Of a stretch of DNA of 64,000 bases, positions 48,286-61,480 are shown in pieces. The position numbers and the translations under genes were made by a program. Origin of the DNA: Progne subis subis (taxonomy: Eukaryota; Chordata; Aves; Passeriformes; Hirundinidae); the NCBI GenBank assembly GCA_022316685.1, contig JAKJHU010000076.1:3420001-3484000 (forward strand), written 5' to 3'. The notes below the pieces were generated by a model, which made no database searches, had not been told where the DNA came from, and saw only the letters and a program-made list of their open reading frames with translations. How positions within the stretch are numbered: the stretch's first letter is position 1; the number at the start of each line of letters is the position of its first letter.

Positions 48286-48399
48286 AGACTACCCATCACC
48301 TAATTTGCTTTGAACCTGGATTCCCCATCAGCCCTGAGAAAAAATCCAGTCAGTTGATTCTGCCTTCGCGCTGGTTTGCTGAATACTGCAGCTTGAGCT

Positions 48400-48455
48400 A
48401 TTAAACAGTTAAGGAATTATTCTAATTACTAATTCTAATTATTCTAATTGCTTTC
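48400..48455. repeat. Short ATTCTAATT tandem repeat
   Basis: Several imperfect copies of TTATTCTAATTAC occur just downstream of the CpG island; this is simple local duplication. Confidence 0.65.
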
Positions 48456-50574
48456 TTTAGGTTTCCCATTGTGCTTGAAGATTCTTGGCATTTGCTGATG
48501 TGAGCTGGTTCTTTCTAATGTAAAACTGAGGGAATACAGCATTCTGGCCCATACATTTTAATATATCTGTGTTATCTCAGGTTACATTGTATAATTGTAT
48601 ATAATACTTTTCTGAAGCTCTGTAATGAAAGTCTCCGAACAGCATCTGAAGGGGAGGATGTAAAATTCCTACTGCAAATATTGGCAGTGATGCAGTGTTC
48701 ACATAAGGAAACTTGGAGGAAGCAGACTGAAACATGTGAAGTCACCTTGTAGCTGGAACCTTAGCAGTGAGATAGTAAAAGTATTTTGAAAGATAAGAAA
48801 TCTGCAGGTAATATATAAATAAATTTTACTTATCTTTTATAGAACGATGTCTCGGAAGAAACCAGCAAAACCCTGGTTTATATCTCCATCTTGTTTATGA
48901 GCTGTTTAAATCACTTTTTTTAGGCTGACAGTAAGCTACTGTAGGAGGTCAGCTCTGCCTTACTGTGTGGGTGTGTGATGCCTTTGGGTGGGTTGTGCAG
49001 GTGAATCACACTTGATGCCTCTTTCTGCCTTGGGTGTCAATTCGTGTCATGAGTCTGCTTTCTGGCATGATGCTACTAGTGTCTTAGAATCAGCTCAAAA
49101 TCAGCACATGCTTGGTCCTTAAACATCCATTACAGCATTTTTAACAACATAGTGCTCTCCCTGTCTCTTAGTGCAACTTTTCCTTAAAAGGTAAAAGTTT
49201 CGGCATTTAGTCACTGTTGAAGGGGAATTTTGTTTAGTGTTCTTTTTTGGTTTAGAATCTCACTCTCCTTTCTCTGGTTTTAAGTTACTCACTGTAGCCC
49301 CTAATAGGTACTACTTTATTTCCTGTCTGACCCTTGCTTCCAGTCAGATACTCATAAGTTGTGCTTGTCCTTTCTAGTTGGCAAATCCAAAACCATTTTG
49401 CTATTTTTTTCATCATGCAAATATTAGAAGTCATACTTGACTTGTGTTTTTCAGGAGAAGCCTTCAAGAGGAGAGTTTTCTATATCCTCTATGAAAAACA
49501 CATTCATGGCAGTAATAGGGTAGTAGTGGTTTTATGTCTTCTCAAAAGAAAGACATTGGCTGTTGTGTTGGTTTTTTTAATGTTGAGGTATTTACAAGTA
49601 TAATGTCCAGAAAACAACTTGACTTATTATGTTAACATTGCAAAAGATCTTCATAAGCCCTTGGGAGGCAACTTAGCTTCTGAAAGCTTAGTGGAGAATC
49701 TGTTAAATCAGCAGAAGAATATTGAATTCCTGGTTGAGATTTGAAAAATGCTTGTTTCCAAAACAGAATATGCTGAATTATGTCTTTCACTGAAACAGCC
49801 AACCAAAAGATGGAAATGTAGGAATAATAAACAGAATGAAAGTATAAGCCTTTGCAAAAACAAGGGGGTTTTAATGTGGAAAAATTTACAAGCTTGATTG
49901 TATAACAGTATCACTCTGACTTGAAGAAACAAACTTTTAAAGAATAATACATGTAACCAAGTTTTCCTTGCCAGTTTACTTTGATTTAAGCACTTCCCAA
50001 TGTCTGAAAATGCAGGCTTTTTGAAGTAGAAATTTTACCGTATTTTCTTTTGTTTGGCCCATTGATACCAAGGTATATGGAGAAAAGCACTGTCCATATT
50101 AATGAAATAGTGCTTTATCTTTTCTGTCACTGATGCTGGTGCTCTCAGAAAAGCAACCAGAGTATTGCAGCCTGGTCCATATCCTTGCTGTGTAGGTTGT
50201 ATGTAGCCATCGTGTGTTTGAGGAAACAGGACACAATGTCATCACATTGTTCTCTGTGCCACTGAAGTGGATTGTGATTTCCTTCTCTTTGTTTTGTTTG
50301 TTTTCTGTGATGGAGGACTCCTAATTGTATACATGTCTGCTAAAAATTGTAGTAAGCTTACAAGGTCCAGGATTTCTGTAAAATTGGGTTATAGATTGTC
50401 ATGTGGTTTGGGAACAATGGTGGATACTACAGAACCTACCCTTTCCACAAGCTCTTTTTATTCCAAAGTCAGTCAGCATTAATACTTAGGTTATAAAATG
50501 CCTTTCAGCATTATTTCCTGAAAAAGTAGGTTGAGATCTGCTGCTTTGATCTCCTTTCACAAGATATGCATGCT

Positions 50575-51010
50575 GCTTTCCATCTGGGCTGACTTGCTGG
50601 GAAGCAGCTCTCTGGAGAGGGACGAGGGGGGTGCTGGTGGACAACAAGGTGTTGTCCATGAGCCAGCAGTGTGCCCTTCCTTGTGGCCAAGGAGGCCAAG
50701 TGTCCCAGGGTGCATTAGGAAGAGCATTGCCAGCAGGTCAAGGGAGGTGATCCTGCCCCTTCTACTAAGCCCTGGTGAGGCCACAGCTGGAGTGCTGTGT
50801 CCAGTTCCACCTGAATATGAGGAAGAAATTGTTTAGTTTTTGAGATGTAGATGACTGAACACTGTAACAGATTGCCCAGAGAGGTTGTGGAGTCTCCCTC
50901 ACTGGAGATACTACAGAAATGTCTGGATACAATTCTGTGCAAGGTGCTCTAGGCTGACCCTGCTTGAGCAGGAAGGTTTGATGAAATGACCCACCTTGGT
51001 CCCTTCCTTA
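50575..51010 (+). mobile_element. CR1 LINE fragment
   Basis: The fragment contains 'gctggtggacaacaaggtgt', 'catgagccagcagtgtgccc', 'aggccaagtgtcccagggtg', 'gtgaggccacagctggagtg' and 'tgctgtgtccagttcc', then a deletion, then the 3'-proximal 'gcccagagaggttgtggagt' and 'gacctgcttgagcagg'-like end. This is the standard order at the end of CR1 ORF2 and the 3' UTR, with an internal gap near 50805. Confidence 0.92.
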
Positions 51011-52839
51011 CCCAGTCTGTGTATACATGCACTCAGAGCTGCCATAATCCCCATGAGCATTTAGTTGGCCAATTACCTTGTTTTAGTTAGCTTGATTTTT
51101 TTATTGATCTTACTTATTTTTAGTTCTAAGAAAGACTGAAACTTGTTTAGTTCTGGGAAAGCATTTGTCCAAGGAAGGGAAAAATTTTATTATATTCCCT
51201 GGATTGCAGCTATCAGGAGAAGAGAAGACAAGAAACCTGCCCAGGTAAGCAGTCCTATAAAATTCATAGACCTCTTGGTAGAGTGTATCTGCAGAGGTCA
51301 TGCTAACATCAGTAAAGTTGTGATATTTGGCAGGGTAAACTGCTTGCCAGATAAATCCCTTCCTTGATTTAAATAAACTCTACTAAGATAAGTGATTCTG
51401 CCACAAACTAAGGATGGCACATCTATCAGTAGTTAATATAATGCTTCTTGTCTCCAACACCTGGCAAGAATTTTTAAGATGGGACCAGCTTGAAAAACAA
51501 TGGGAAGTGAATTACAATAGAGACTGGAAGCAACTTTTCCACAAAGAATTAATAGAGTATTTTCATCTTAAAGATGCCTTATAGATTTGATATTAACTTG
51601 CTATAATCTTCTTACAGTGATTTAAAACATCTTTAATATGCACCTAACAATCTTGTTAACAAAACCTATTTCTTGTTAAGCACATTCTGAGTCTTACCAG
51701 AGGCCGTGTGCTGTCAGACTACATCTTCACAAGTTCTTAGAGAATTCTTACAAATCTCTGCTAATAAATGTTTTAATTTCCTTGATCACATAATGAAAAG
51801 TGAATCTGAAGGTGTTTGATTGTGTTACAGCATGAGCTGTTATTGAGGGACTGAGTAACTGGGCCAGTAAATATGTATCACAAGTAGAATGATTCTGTAT
51901 GTACTGAATTGCAATCTATTTGTATCAAGAAGGTTTTTTATTCTATATTTTTCATTTCATCATTAAAAACAAATATGTTAGTTTTCAATCAGTATGTAAG
52001 GCAAAGGCAGGAAATTGCTTAGTTTAGCCTCTCTTTCTGTGTTGACAACAAAATAAATAGGTTAAATAAGGCTGGAATAATAAGACTCTAATGTTGAACA
52101 TCTACAAGATTGGTTGATGAAAGAATATAGAGTAACTTCATCATAGCTGTCTAATGTGAACTGGTATTTGTTGACCAGTAAGAGCTTGTGTGTACAACTT
52201 AGAGTTTCACTGATTAGGAGTAATTTTTCAAGATGTATCCTACTATTCTGCCTTGAAGTCTTTGCAAGAACTAATTAAAAATGTAAATCTTGCAGTAAGT
52301 ATCTTTGTTTTAGATCCAGGAGGCAGTGATCCCTAGTATGACAAGCAGATAAAATCCTGCCTGTGTGTGGTTTTGCCTAGTCTGAAGTTGGTTTGCCCCT
52401 CTGAGTTCAGTGTCAGAGGGTAGTCTGTCTGTGTATAATGCAACGTGCTTTTAATTTCTCAAGAAGCTATGCTGATGAAGTGTTGCACTGTTTAGAACAG
52501 ATTTGTGATTGCTCTCCAATTACTGTATAGAGATCAAGGCAGGGGGAGGGAAACAAGTACATACTGGTTAAATTGAATTTTCCTTTGTGTCCAATACCAT
52601 CTATGTTAGCTTATTTATCAACCTTAATAGATGACAGAAATGTTATAAATACTAGATTTGTGAAAGTTACTCTTACAAAAATTCTTGGGGTTTTTTTGTT
52701 CTTTGTATAGATTTTTTTTTTTTAACATGGAACTGAGAAGTTACATGGACATAAGCTCTAAGAACTGTCTTCTTTTTTTTTTTTTTCCCAGCCCTCGGGG
52801 GTCTGCTGTTCAGACCTTCTGAATTCACTTCTCAATCCA

Positions 52840-53530
52840 CCTCACTCAGTGGATGAGTCTACTCATCCATTCAATACTTCCTGAATTTGCCTGTGAGGAT
52901 ATTGTGAGAGATAGTGTCAAAAGTCTTGCTGAAGTCTATGCAAACAATATCCATTCTCTCTCCTCATCCATCCAGATAGCTGATTCATCATAGAGGTCAA
53001 TCATGTTCATCAAAGATGAGTTACATTTAGTGATCTATGCTGACTACTCCTGATCACCTTCTTGTCATCCAAGATAGAGATGGTCTCCAGAATGAGGTGC
53101 TCCCTCACCTTTCCTGGGTTTGAGGTGAGGCTGACTGGCCGGTAGTTTCCTGGGCGCTTCTTCTTGCCTTTTTGAAGACTGGGGGAACATTTGCTTTCTT
53201 CCAGTCCTCAGGTACCTCTACTGATCACCAGGACCTTTCAAAGATGATCATGAGCTGCCTTGCTGTGGTGTCCACCAGCTCTCCTTGCAGTTGTGGATGC
53301 ATCCTGTCAGGGCCCATGGACTTATGGATGTCAAGTCTGCCTAGGTGTTTTCTAACCCAATCCTCCTTCACCGGGGGAGAGTCATCTTTACAATATTCCT
53401 TTACCCTTCCTGGTCTTCTGGGTCAGAGATTCCTGAGGACTGGTCGTGTCAGTGAAGATTGATATGAAGAAGGCATTCAGTAGCTCTGCCTTCTCTGCTT
53501 TCCTGTTTTCATCATAACTTCTGCCTTTCT
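52840..53530 (-). mobile_element. CR1 LINE ORF2 fragment (reverse transcriptase, antisense, decayed)
   Basis: Read on the minus strand, the sequence gives recognisable pieces of the CR1 reverse transcriptase in the right order: a W-K-x-A-N-V-P-P-V-F-K-K block near 53160-53210, the NYRPVSLTS-like region near 53120-53150, and IDFSKTFDTISHNIL near 52885-52935, the equivalent of the DFSKAFDTV motif A. Frameshifts break the frame, so it is not a working gene. It ends just left of the SINE at 53581, which has the same orientation. Confidence 0.9.
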
Positions 53531-53580
53531 GAGTATTATGACCTCTAAAGCAGACACCTTCACAAGTGATGAAGTATTAT

Positions 53581-53715
53581 TCACAGAATCACTGTATATC
53601 CTGAGTTGGAAGGAACTCAGAAGGATCGTGAACTCCCAAGTCTTACATGAATGGCCCATGCAGGTATTGGACCCACAACATGGCATTATTGGCACCATGC
53701 TCTAATCATCTAAAT
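53581..53715 (-). mobile_element. tRNA-Ile-derived SINE with CR1-like tail (TguSINE1-like)
   Basis: On the minus strand the element starts near 53715 with a diverged tRNA: TTAGAGCATGGTGCCAATAA corresponds to the D-arm to anticodon region of tRNA-Ile, and GGTCCAATACC (53663-53673 on the + strand, reversed) corresponds to the B box, followed by a GGGCCA-type acceptor end. It then continues into a CR1 3'-tail-like segment (the reverse of AGAATCACTGTATATCCTGA and GTTGGAAGGAACTCAGAAGG). A tRNA-Ile head on a CR1 tail is the layout of TguSINE1 of songbirds. The A-box part is damaged, so it is not a functional tRNA. Confidence 0.8.
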
Positions 53716-56700
53716 TAATCTCAGGGTCATTTTTTTAATCCTATGGGAACCTGTTCTGGCAGAGACACTGATTTGCTTCTAGTGGTTGCAAGGAATATGC
53801 ATCTCATGTGCTTTCAGATTCATAATGGAGTACTTCCTCTAGGGTGTTGAAATTTCTTTTTTTTTCAGGTACATGCTAGCTGCATTTTTTAAAGAATATT
53901 ACTTACACTGTGTATTTGTGATAGCAAAGTGTTTCTCCCCTTTAGATGGCATGTGACCTTTACTTCTGATACACTGGCAGAATGTTCTTTAGGAGGTATC
54001 TATGCACTTTAGCCTATATGATGTCCAGGCTACTTACGAGCAAGGAAGTGTTTTACTGAATTGTAAGAGCAATCTTGATATGACTGCAGTCTGCTTGCAA
54101 AAGGATATAGAAGTTCAGGAAAAGTTATCAGTTATCCTCTAATTTCAGTGTTTCTCAGTCAGTAGCTAGTTTAAGCCATTAACAGGACCCATGAGGGACT
54201 TGAGATGGGTTGATCTGATAAACAGTTCTAGTTTTTTTAACCTTCTGAAGAACTCAGTTCCAGTAATCTTCCCTTTCTTCCGCCTTTCCTTCCTTTGCTG
54301 AAGGTCATCACATTCCAGTTTCCTAGATGAAAGGATGTTACCAGAACCATTGCACAACTTCTATGCAAGAACAGTTGGCAGGGTAGTGTCTGATCTGGCC
54401 TTTTTTGCGTGGTCTTAAAAATGCAGCTGTGTACTGCCAAAAAAGCCGGTTGTTGGAAAATTTATGCAGTCCTGACAGTTTTTCTAGACCTACAGTTGAG
54501 TAGTTGTGGACAAAGCTCTAACCTTCAGGAGATGCTTGGGCTGGGAGGGGATTTAGTGTTGAGTTTGAGTGCCCAAGTCCCTCTTTGGGTTGTGAGTGTG
54601 ATTAGCACTCACTGCTGTTTCCAGCACTGCTTAATTTGTCTTTGTGGTTCCCAGAAAACATGGTGGAACTGTACTAGAGTTAACAGCCTGCTGTGCCAGT
54701 GTGTACCAATGGGTCTGAACCAGCAAATGTTAAGCACGTTGAAATACAGAGAAGAGTACTTGCACAGAATGCGGGGAGAAAGGCAAGCAGAGGACAAGGA
54801 ACCTGTGTGCAATTTTTGTTTGATTCCTGGTGCTTTGTTTCACCACAACTACAGTTCTCTTCAGATGGTAATGACGTGTGATGAGTAGTGAGCCATTGGG
54901 TAGAGATGCCGCTGAATATGTTTTGAAGTTCTTGGTAATGTTATCGTAGCCACAAGTTTTTAAAGAAGTAATAATTTCATTAAATTACTTGATGGGTCTA
55001 GAGTGAAGTAAAAGCTGATAGACTTTTGAGACCCACAAACCTGAACAAGGCAATATCTTCCAAATCTGTCAGTTACTTTTAATAGGTGATTACATCTCTG
55101 TAGACAACTGAAAGAATTTTCTTGAGACTTGTTTACATCACAAAGCTCTATAAGGACAAATCTAGAATCATAATCTGTTTTTAGTGGTAGGATTTTAGGG
55201 AAAACTGTGAAGCAGCTGCTAAGTACAAATTAACGCTCTTTAGTCTGGAAGGCTCTCAACGTGGAAAAGGGTGTGAATGTATAGAGGGGAAAACCATAAA
55301 GGTGATGAAATTCCTTCTGCTTCAACACTGTAAACTCCATGCTTTATGGGAACACAGAGAAGATGTATGTATGGCAAAGGCTGCATTCCTTGTCCTGGGC
55401 AAGGAGCTGATCACAGCAGCTGTGTATGTTACTTTACTGCTCCATACTGGTGAAATCGGATTTGTATTTTGATGCAATTGTACATCACTGACCTGACATA
55501 CCAGAAATCAGTGCATTTCTGTGTAAGAGATGTGCAGATGCAGCTTTGTCAGAAGATAGCAAAATAGTTGGGTTTTGGTGTTCTGTTGTTTTTTTTTTTT
55601 TTTCCTTTATATAGTTTCTGTGGACTCTTGTTTATTTATTGATTGCCTCAATATTAGAAATGCAAGTAGTGGCTTTAGGCCCACTGTTTTTAGTATCTTG
55701 TAGTAAGCCTGGTTTTTTAAATTTTATTGAGTTTGTTTCTTCTTTTCAACTTCATTTTGCAGTCTGGGTTATTTAAAATGACCAAATAATTGGTCTGAAA
55801 ACATAAGAGAAATCTGGGTCTGCAGCAGAGGATCTGATCTGATGTGAATAAATTAAAAATTTAGTTTCGTAAAGTTCAAGAAGCCTTTGTGTTTATTGAA
55901 ATCTTACTGCTTTTTGGGGGAGAGGAATTAAATTTCTGGAGAAACTCTGGGGGAGAAAAGATTAAGAAATAATGCTATTAATGGAGAAGAAGAGATGTCT
56001 TAAGTGGCAGTCAGTGCTGGTATTAAAAATACCAGCTTCTACCCACTAATGATAGGCCAAGTTTTGCAAACTTAACAGGTTTCACCTTTTTTTTCTTATG
56101 CTGTGCCTTTGATGGGATTTTGCTTTTGTTTGCCTGGTTGTGGGTGGAATGTCTGATACTCTTGGCAACAAGTACTATATAGGTTCTTAAAATTACATTT
56201 GTTCTGGCCTGGAGCAGAGCTGTGTGGGTGTTGCATGTTTCTTTGAGACCTGGCATTCCTGTTAGTTAATCACCTTAGGTTATCTACAAATCTAAAGGAA
56301 GACAATTAATGTCTGGCAGCCACCTTCACTATGTGGCATAGATCTCCATGCTGTACATTTAATGGTTCTGTTTATGAATCACTCTCCTGGGCAAGGCAGT
56401 GTTTGGGTAATCAATTATCCAGAAATCTACTTTGTGGACCAGAAACAAGTAAATTAAGTATTACTTATTGTAGTCTCGTCAATGGCATACTGCTTAATCT
56501 CTTAAGCACATTAGAGTATTAGTTGATCAGAAATTCATTATGATGTGCTTAAGTGAGATGATGTGAACCTTTTTCTGGGCAATACAGGAATGTAGTACAG
56601 TGTGCTAGGCTAGAATTTAATTATCTGATAAATATGTTGTTCTATACATATATCTGAACATCTGAAATACTTAAATTGTACTGGGTGTCTAATGTCCTGT

Positions 56701-57329
56701 GTACTAATTTTGACAAAAATCAAATAATCCCTACAGAAATGGCTGAATACATGATAAATTGGCGGCTGCCGCTTAAGTGAAGTGAGCTGGGTTATCAGAA
56801 GTAATCGGTTTAATTTAGACCCAGCTCATTTTAACTGAAAAAGGTTAGGGAGCAGCCACATGATAGTCCCGAAAAGAGATCTAAAGAGGAAAGTAGTAAT
56901 TTACAATAATGCAGGCAAGCAGGATAAAACATGGTGAACAACACTAGCTGATTCAATAGGTTTTCCATTAATAATTCAAAGTGTAAGCAAACTCTTCTTC
57001 AAGATGCAGGTACTAGTGAATTCTGAGAAAACTTTGAATCTTGTTTTAAAGCAGGTAACTGCCTTTTTTATTGTTTTTGCTGTTGCCAGGTCCCTCTTAA
57101 TTGAAAGAAAACCTGATACGGAAAAACTAAGCAGTGCTTGGGCTTGGTAGTTGTGCCTCTGCTGGTCCATTCAGACTTTTCAGAAAATGCATGATTAATC
57201 TTGGTTACATGAAGGAGAAGAAACTGCAAATCCCAGTTTGCATTTATTTTTAACACTTCCATAAGCACAAGCAGGACATTAATGTCTTGTACTTTAGTTT
57301 GAAGTCTTGTATTGCAGTTATGGATGTGA

Positions 57330-59675
<2,346 letters not shown>

Positions 59676-59997
59676 TAAACAGATACAACAGTTGTCTGGG
59701 TTTTGTACACTGGTTCCATGTTTGGTACACGACATAGTTGAACCTAATCTTCAAAGCCCTGTGCAATAGAGCTGGCAACAGCTCCATCTCTTTCCTTGCT
59801 TCAACAGTGTGGAAAGGCTGCTCAGAGTAAATCTCAGAACTTTCTTTATCCTATTTTTAAAAGAGACAATGCTTTTTACCCTCTTTAAAGGCAATACCTT
59901 GCATTGAACGGGTTAGAAGGAAACATTTTGCATCTTCTAACCCTAGATGCTAATGGTAAGAAAAAAAAAATTGAAAATCCTGAGAACCTCCAAAACA

Positions 59998-60025
59998 TTT
60001 ATATTCCTCTCAAAAGGAATATAAA
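59998..60025. other. Perfect 11-bp hairpin, 6-nt loop
   Basis: TTTATATTCCT (59998-60008), loop CTCAAA, AGGAATATAAA (60015-60025). AT-rich stem with no gene context. Confidence 0.75.
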
Positions 60026-60284
60026 GCATGATTACTAATGAGAATTTTTTTTTCAGACATGACTATTTCTGTTCTTGTTTAAAGCTGCAGAGCACTGTAT
60101 CTTAAATGAGCCTGTCCTAGTGAGTCTCTACCGTGTGCACTGCCTTTCTCTCACTGGATCTTGCAGAGGGAATGGAGGTCTCCTTGAAGGAGACCTGCAT
60201 CACAGTTAGGAGATGCTGCCTTCAGTGAGGATGGTACTTACTCTCTGAATAACAGAGTCGAAAGAGGATTATATGAATAAATCT

Positions 60285-60340
60285 GTCTATTCTTATGTAT
60301 GTCTTGGCATTCTTATGTATTCTTAGTATGTCTTGGTGTG
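60285..60340. repeat. Short tandem block (TTCTTATGTAT and GTATGTCTTGG units)
   Basis: ATTCTTATGTAT occurs twice and TATGTCTTGG twice within 55 nt, an imperfect local duplication. Confidence 0.65.
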
Positions 60341-60479
60341 GTAGCTCCATTCAGTTTTGAGTCTTCTGAATAATCTTTTTTGATGGACATATGTACATGG
60401 ACTGTTTTAGGCACTGCCAAAGTTCTGCATTGCACTTTTCCCCCACTTCAAGCATCTGTGATTCAGAATATAAACTAGG

Positions 60480-61480
60480 TTGAGTCATGAATTTGGACTT
60501 TGTGAGAGTAGACTTTGTCCTGTCCAGGCACCTACTTGAGAGAATCCCATATGATACAGTCTCAAAAGAGCAGAGGTGTCCAGTACAGCTAATTGATTTA
60601 TTCCTCCTCACTCCTTCCCTGAAGAATGATCTATCCTGACTTAAAGGAGAGTGAATGTGGTGAACGTGTAATTTAGAGTGAAGCCTGCATGGATGAACAA
60701 GCCAGCAAAAATGTATTATGAAAGTGTATAAGAGATGCAAGCACGGACAGTTGACCAAGGAAGTATAGACACGCAGTCTTGAGCATGCAGAGATGGGGTC
60801 AGGAAAACCAAGGCCCACCTGGTACTCAGTCTGTCAAAGGACATCAAATGCAACAGGCAGAGTTTTTATGGGCCATTAGTAGCAAAAGAAAGAGTAGAGA
60901 AAATTTGGAGGACTGCTGCTGAATAGCACAGGGAATCAGGTGAGAAATGTGTGCAAGAGGCAAGGGTACTCAGTGCCTTTGTTGTCTCAGTCTGCTGGTG
61001 AGACTTAGGAATCCTGAGACCATGAGATTAGTGGAAAAATATGGAGCAGTAAAGACTTACCTTTGGTGTGAAGAAGGCTCCAATAATGGAACATATAAAC
61101 AAAGTCAACATCCACAAGTCCATGGGATCTGGTGAGCTGCATCCACAAGCATTGAGGGAGTTGGCAGTCACTGTAAGGCTACTCTTGATTATCATCTTTG
61201 GGGGAAGAGTTCATGATGGTTGGGGGAGGCTCCTGAGGACTGGAAGACAGCAAATGTCACCTTCTTCTTGAAGAAGGGCAAAAAAGTGTGAGGAACTGCA
61301 GGTTGAGAAGCCTTGCCTTTATCTTGAGAAGACTGTGGAGAAAAAAAAAATCTTGAAACTATTTTCAAACATTTTGTGGATAAGGTGACTGGGAGTAGTC
61401 ACAGATTTAGGAAGGGGAAATCATGCCCAATGTCCAAGTATGATCATGTGATACCACTTCAATATGTGAACAGCAAATAG
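60480..61480 (+). mobile_element. CR1 LINE ORF2 fragment (sense, decayed)
   Basis: Sense-strand pieces of CR1 ORF2 follow in order: 'gagagaatcccatatgatac' near 60538 (endonuclease-RT linker region), 'aatgcaacaggcagagtttt' near 60848, the KVNIHKSMGSGELHPQALRE block near 61098-61160, GGRVHDGWGRLLRTGRQQ near 61200-61250, and a FKKGKK-like stretch near 61270. Stops and frameshifts interrupt the frame. It lacks the 3' end and looks like an internal remnant of an old insertion. Confidence 0.88.

Noticed and set aside
48006..48299. 97-codon antisense frame in the CpG island
   Set aside because: GC-rich DNA has few stop codons. The P/R/G/S/A-rich product has no domain, and the island is better explained as a promoter.
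53172..53462. 96-codon + strand frame
   Set aside because: It is the reverse side of the antisense CR1 reverse transcriptase fragment.
53650..53715. A tRNA-Ile gene on the minus strand
   Set aside because: The A-box region is shortened, the B box is mutated, and the 3' end continues into a CR1-like tail, so it is a SINE head and not a functional tRNA.
60351..60818. 155-codon antisense frame
   Set aside because: Its upper part lies opposite the sense-strand CR1 ORF2 remnant; it is a shadow of the repeat and of its flank.
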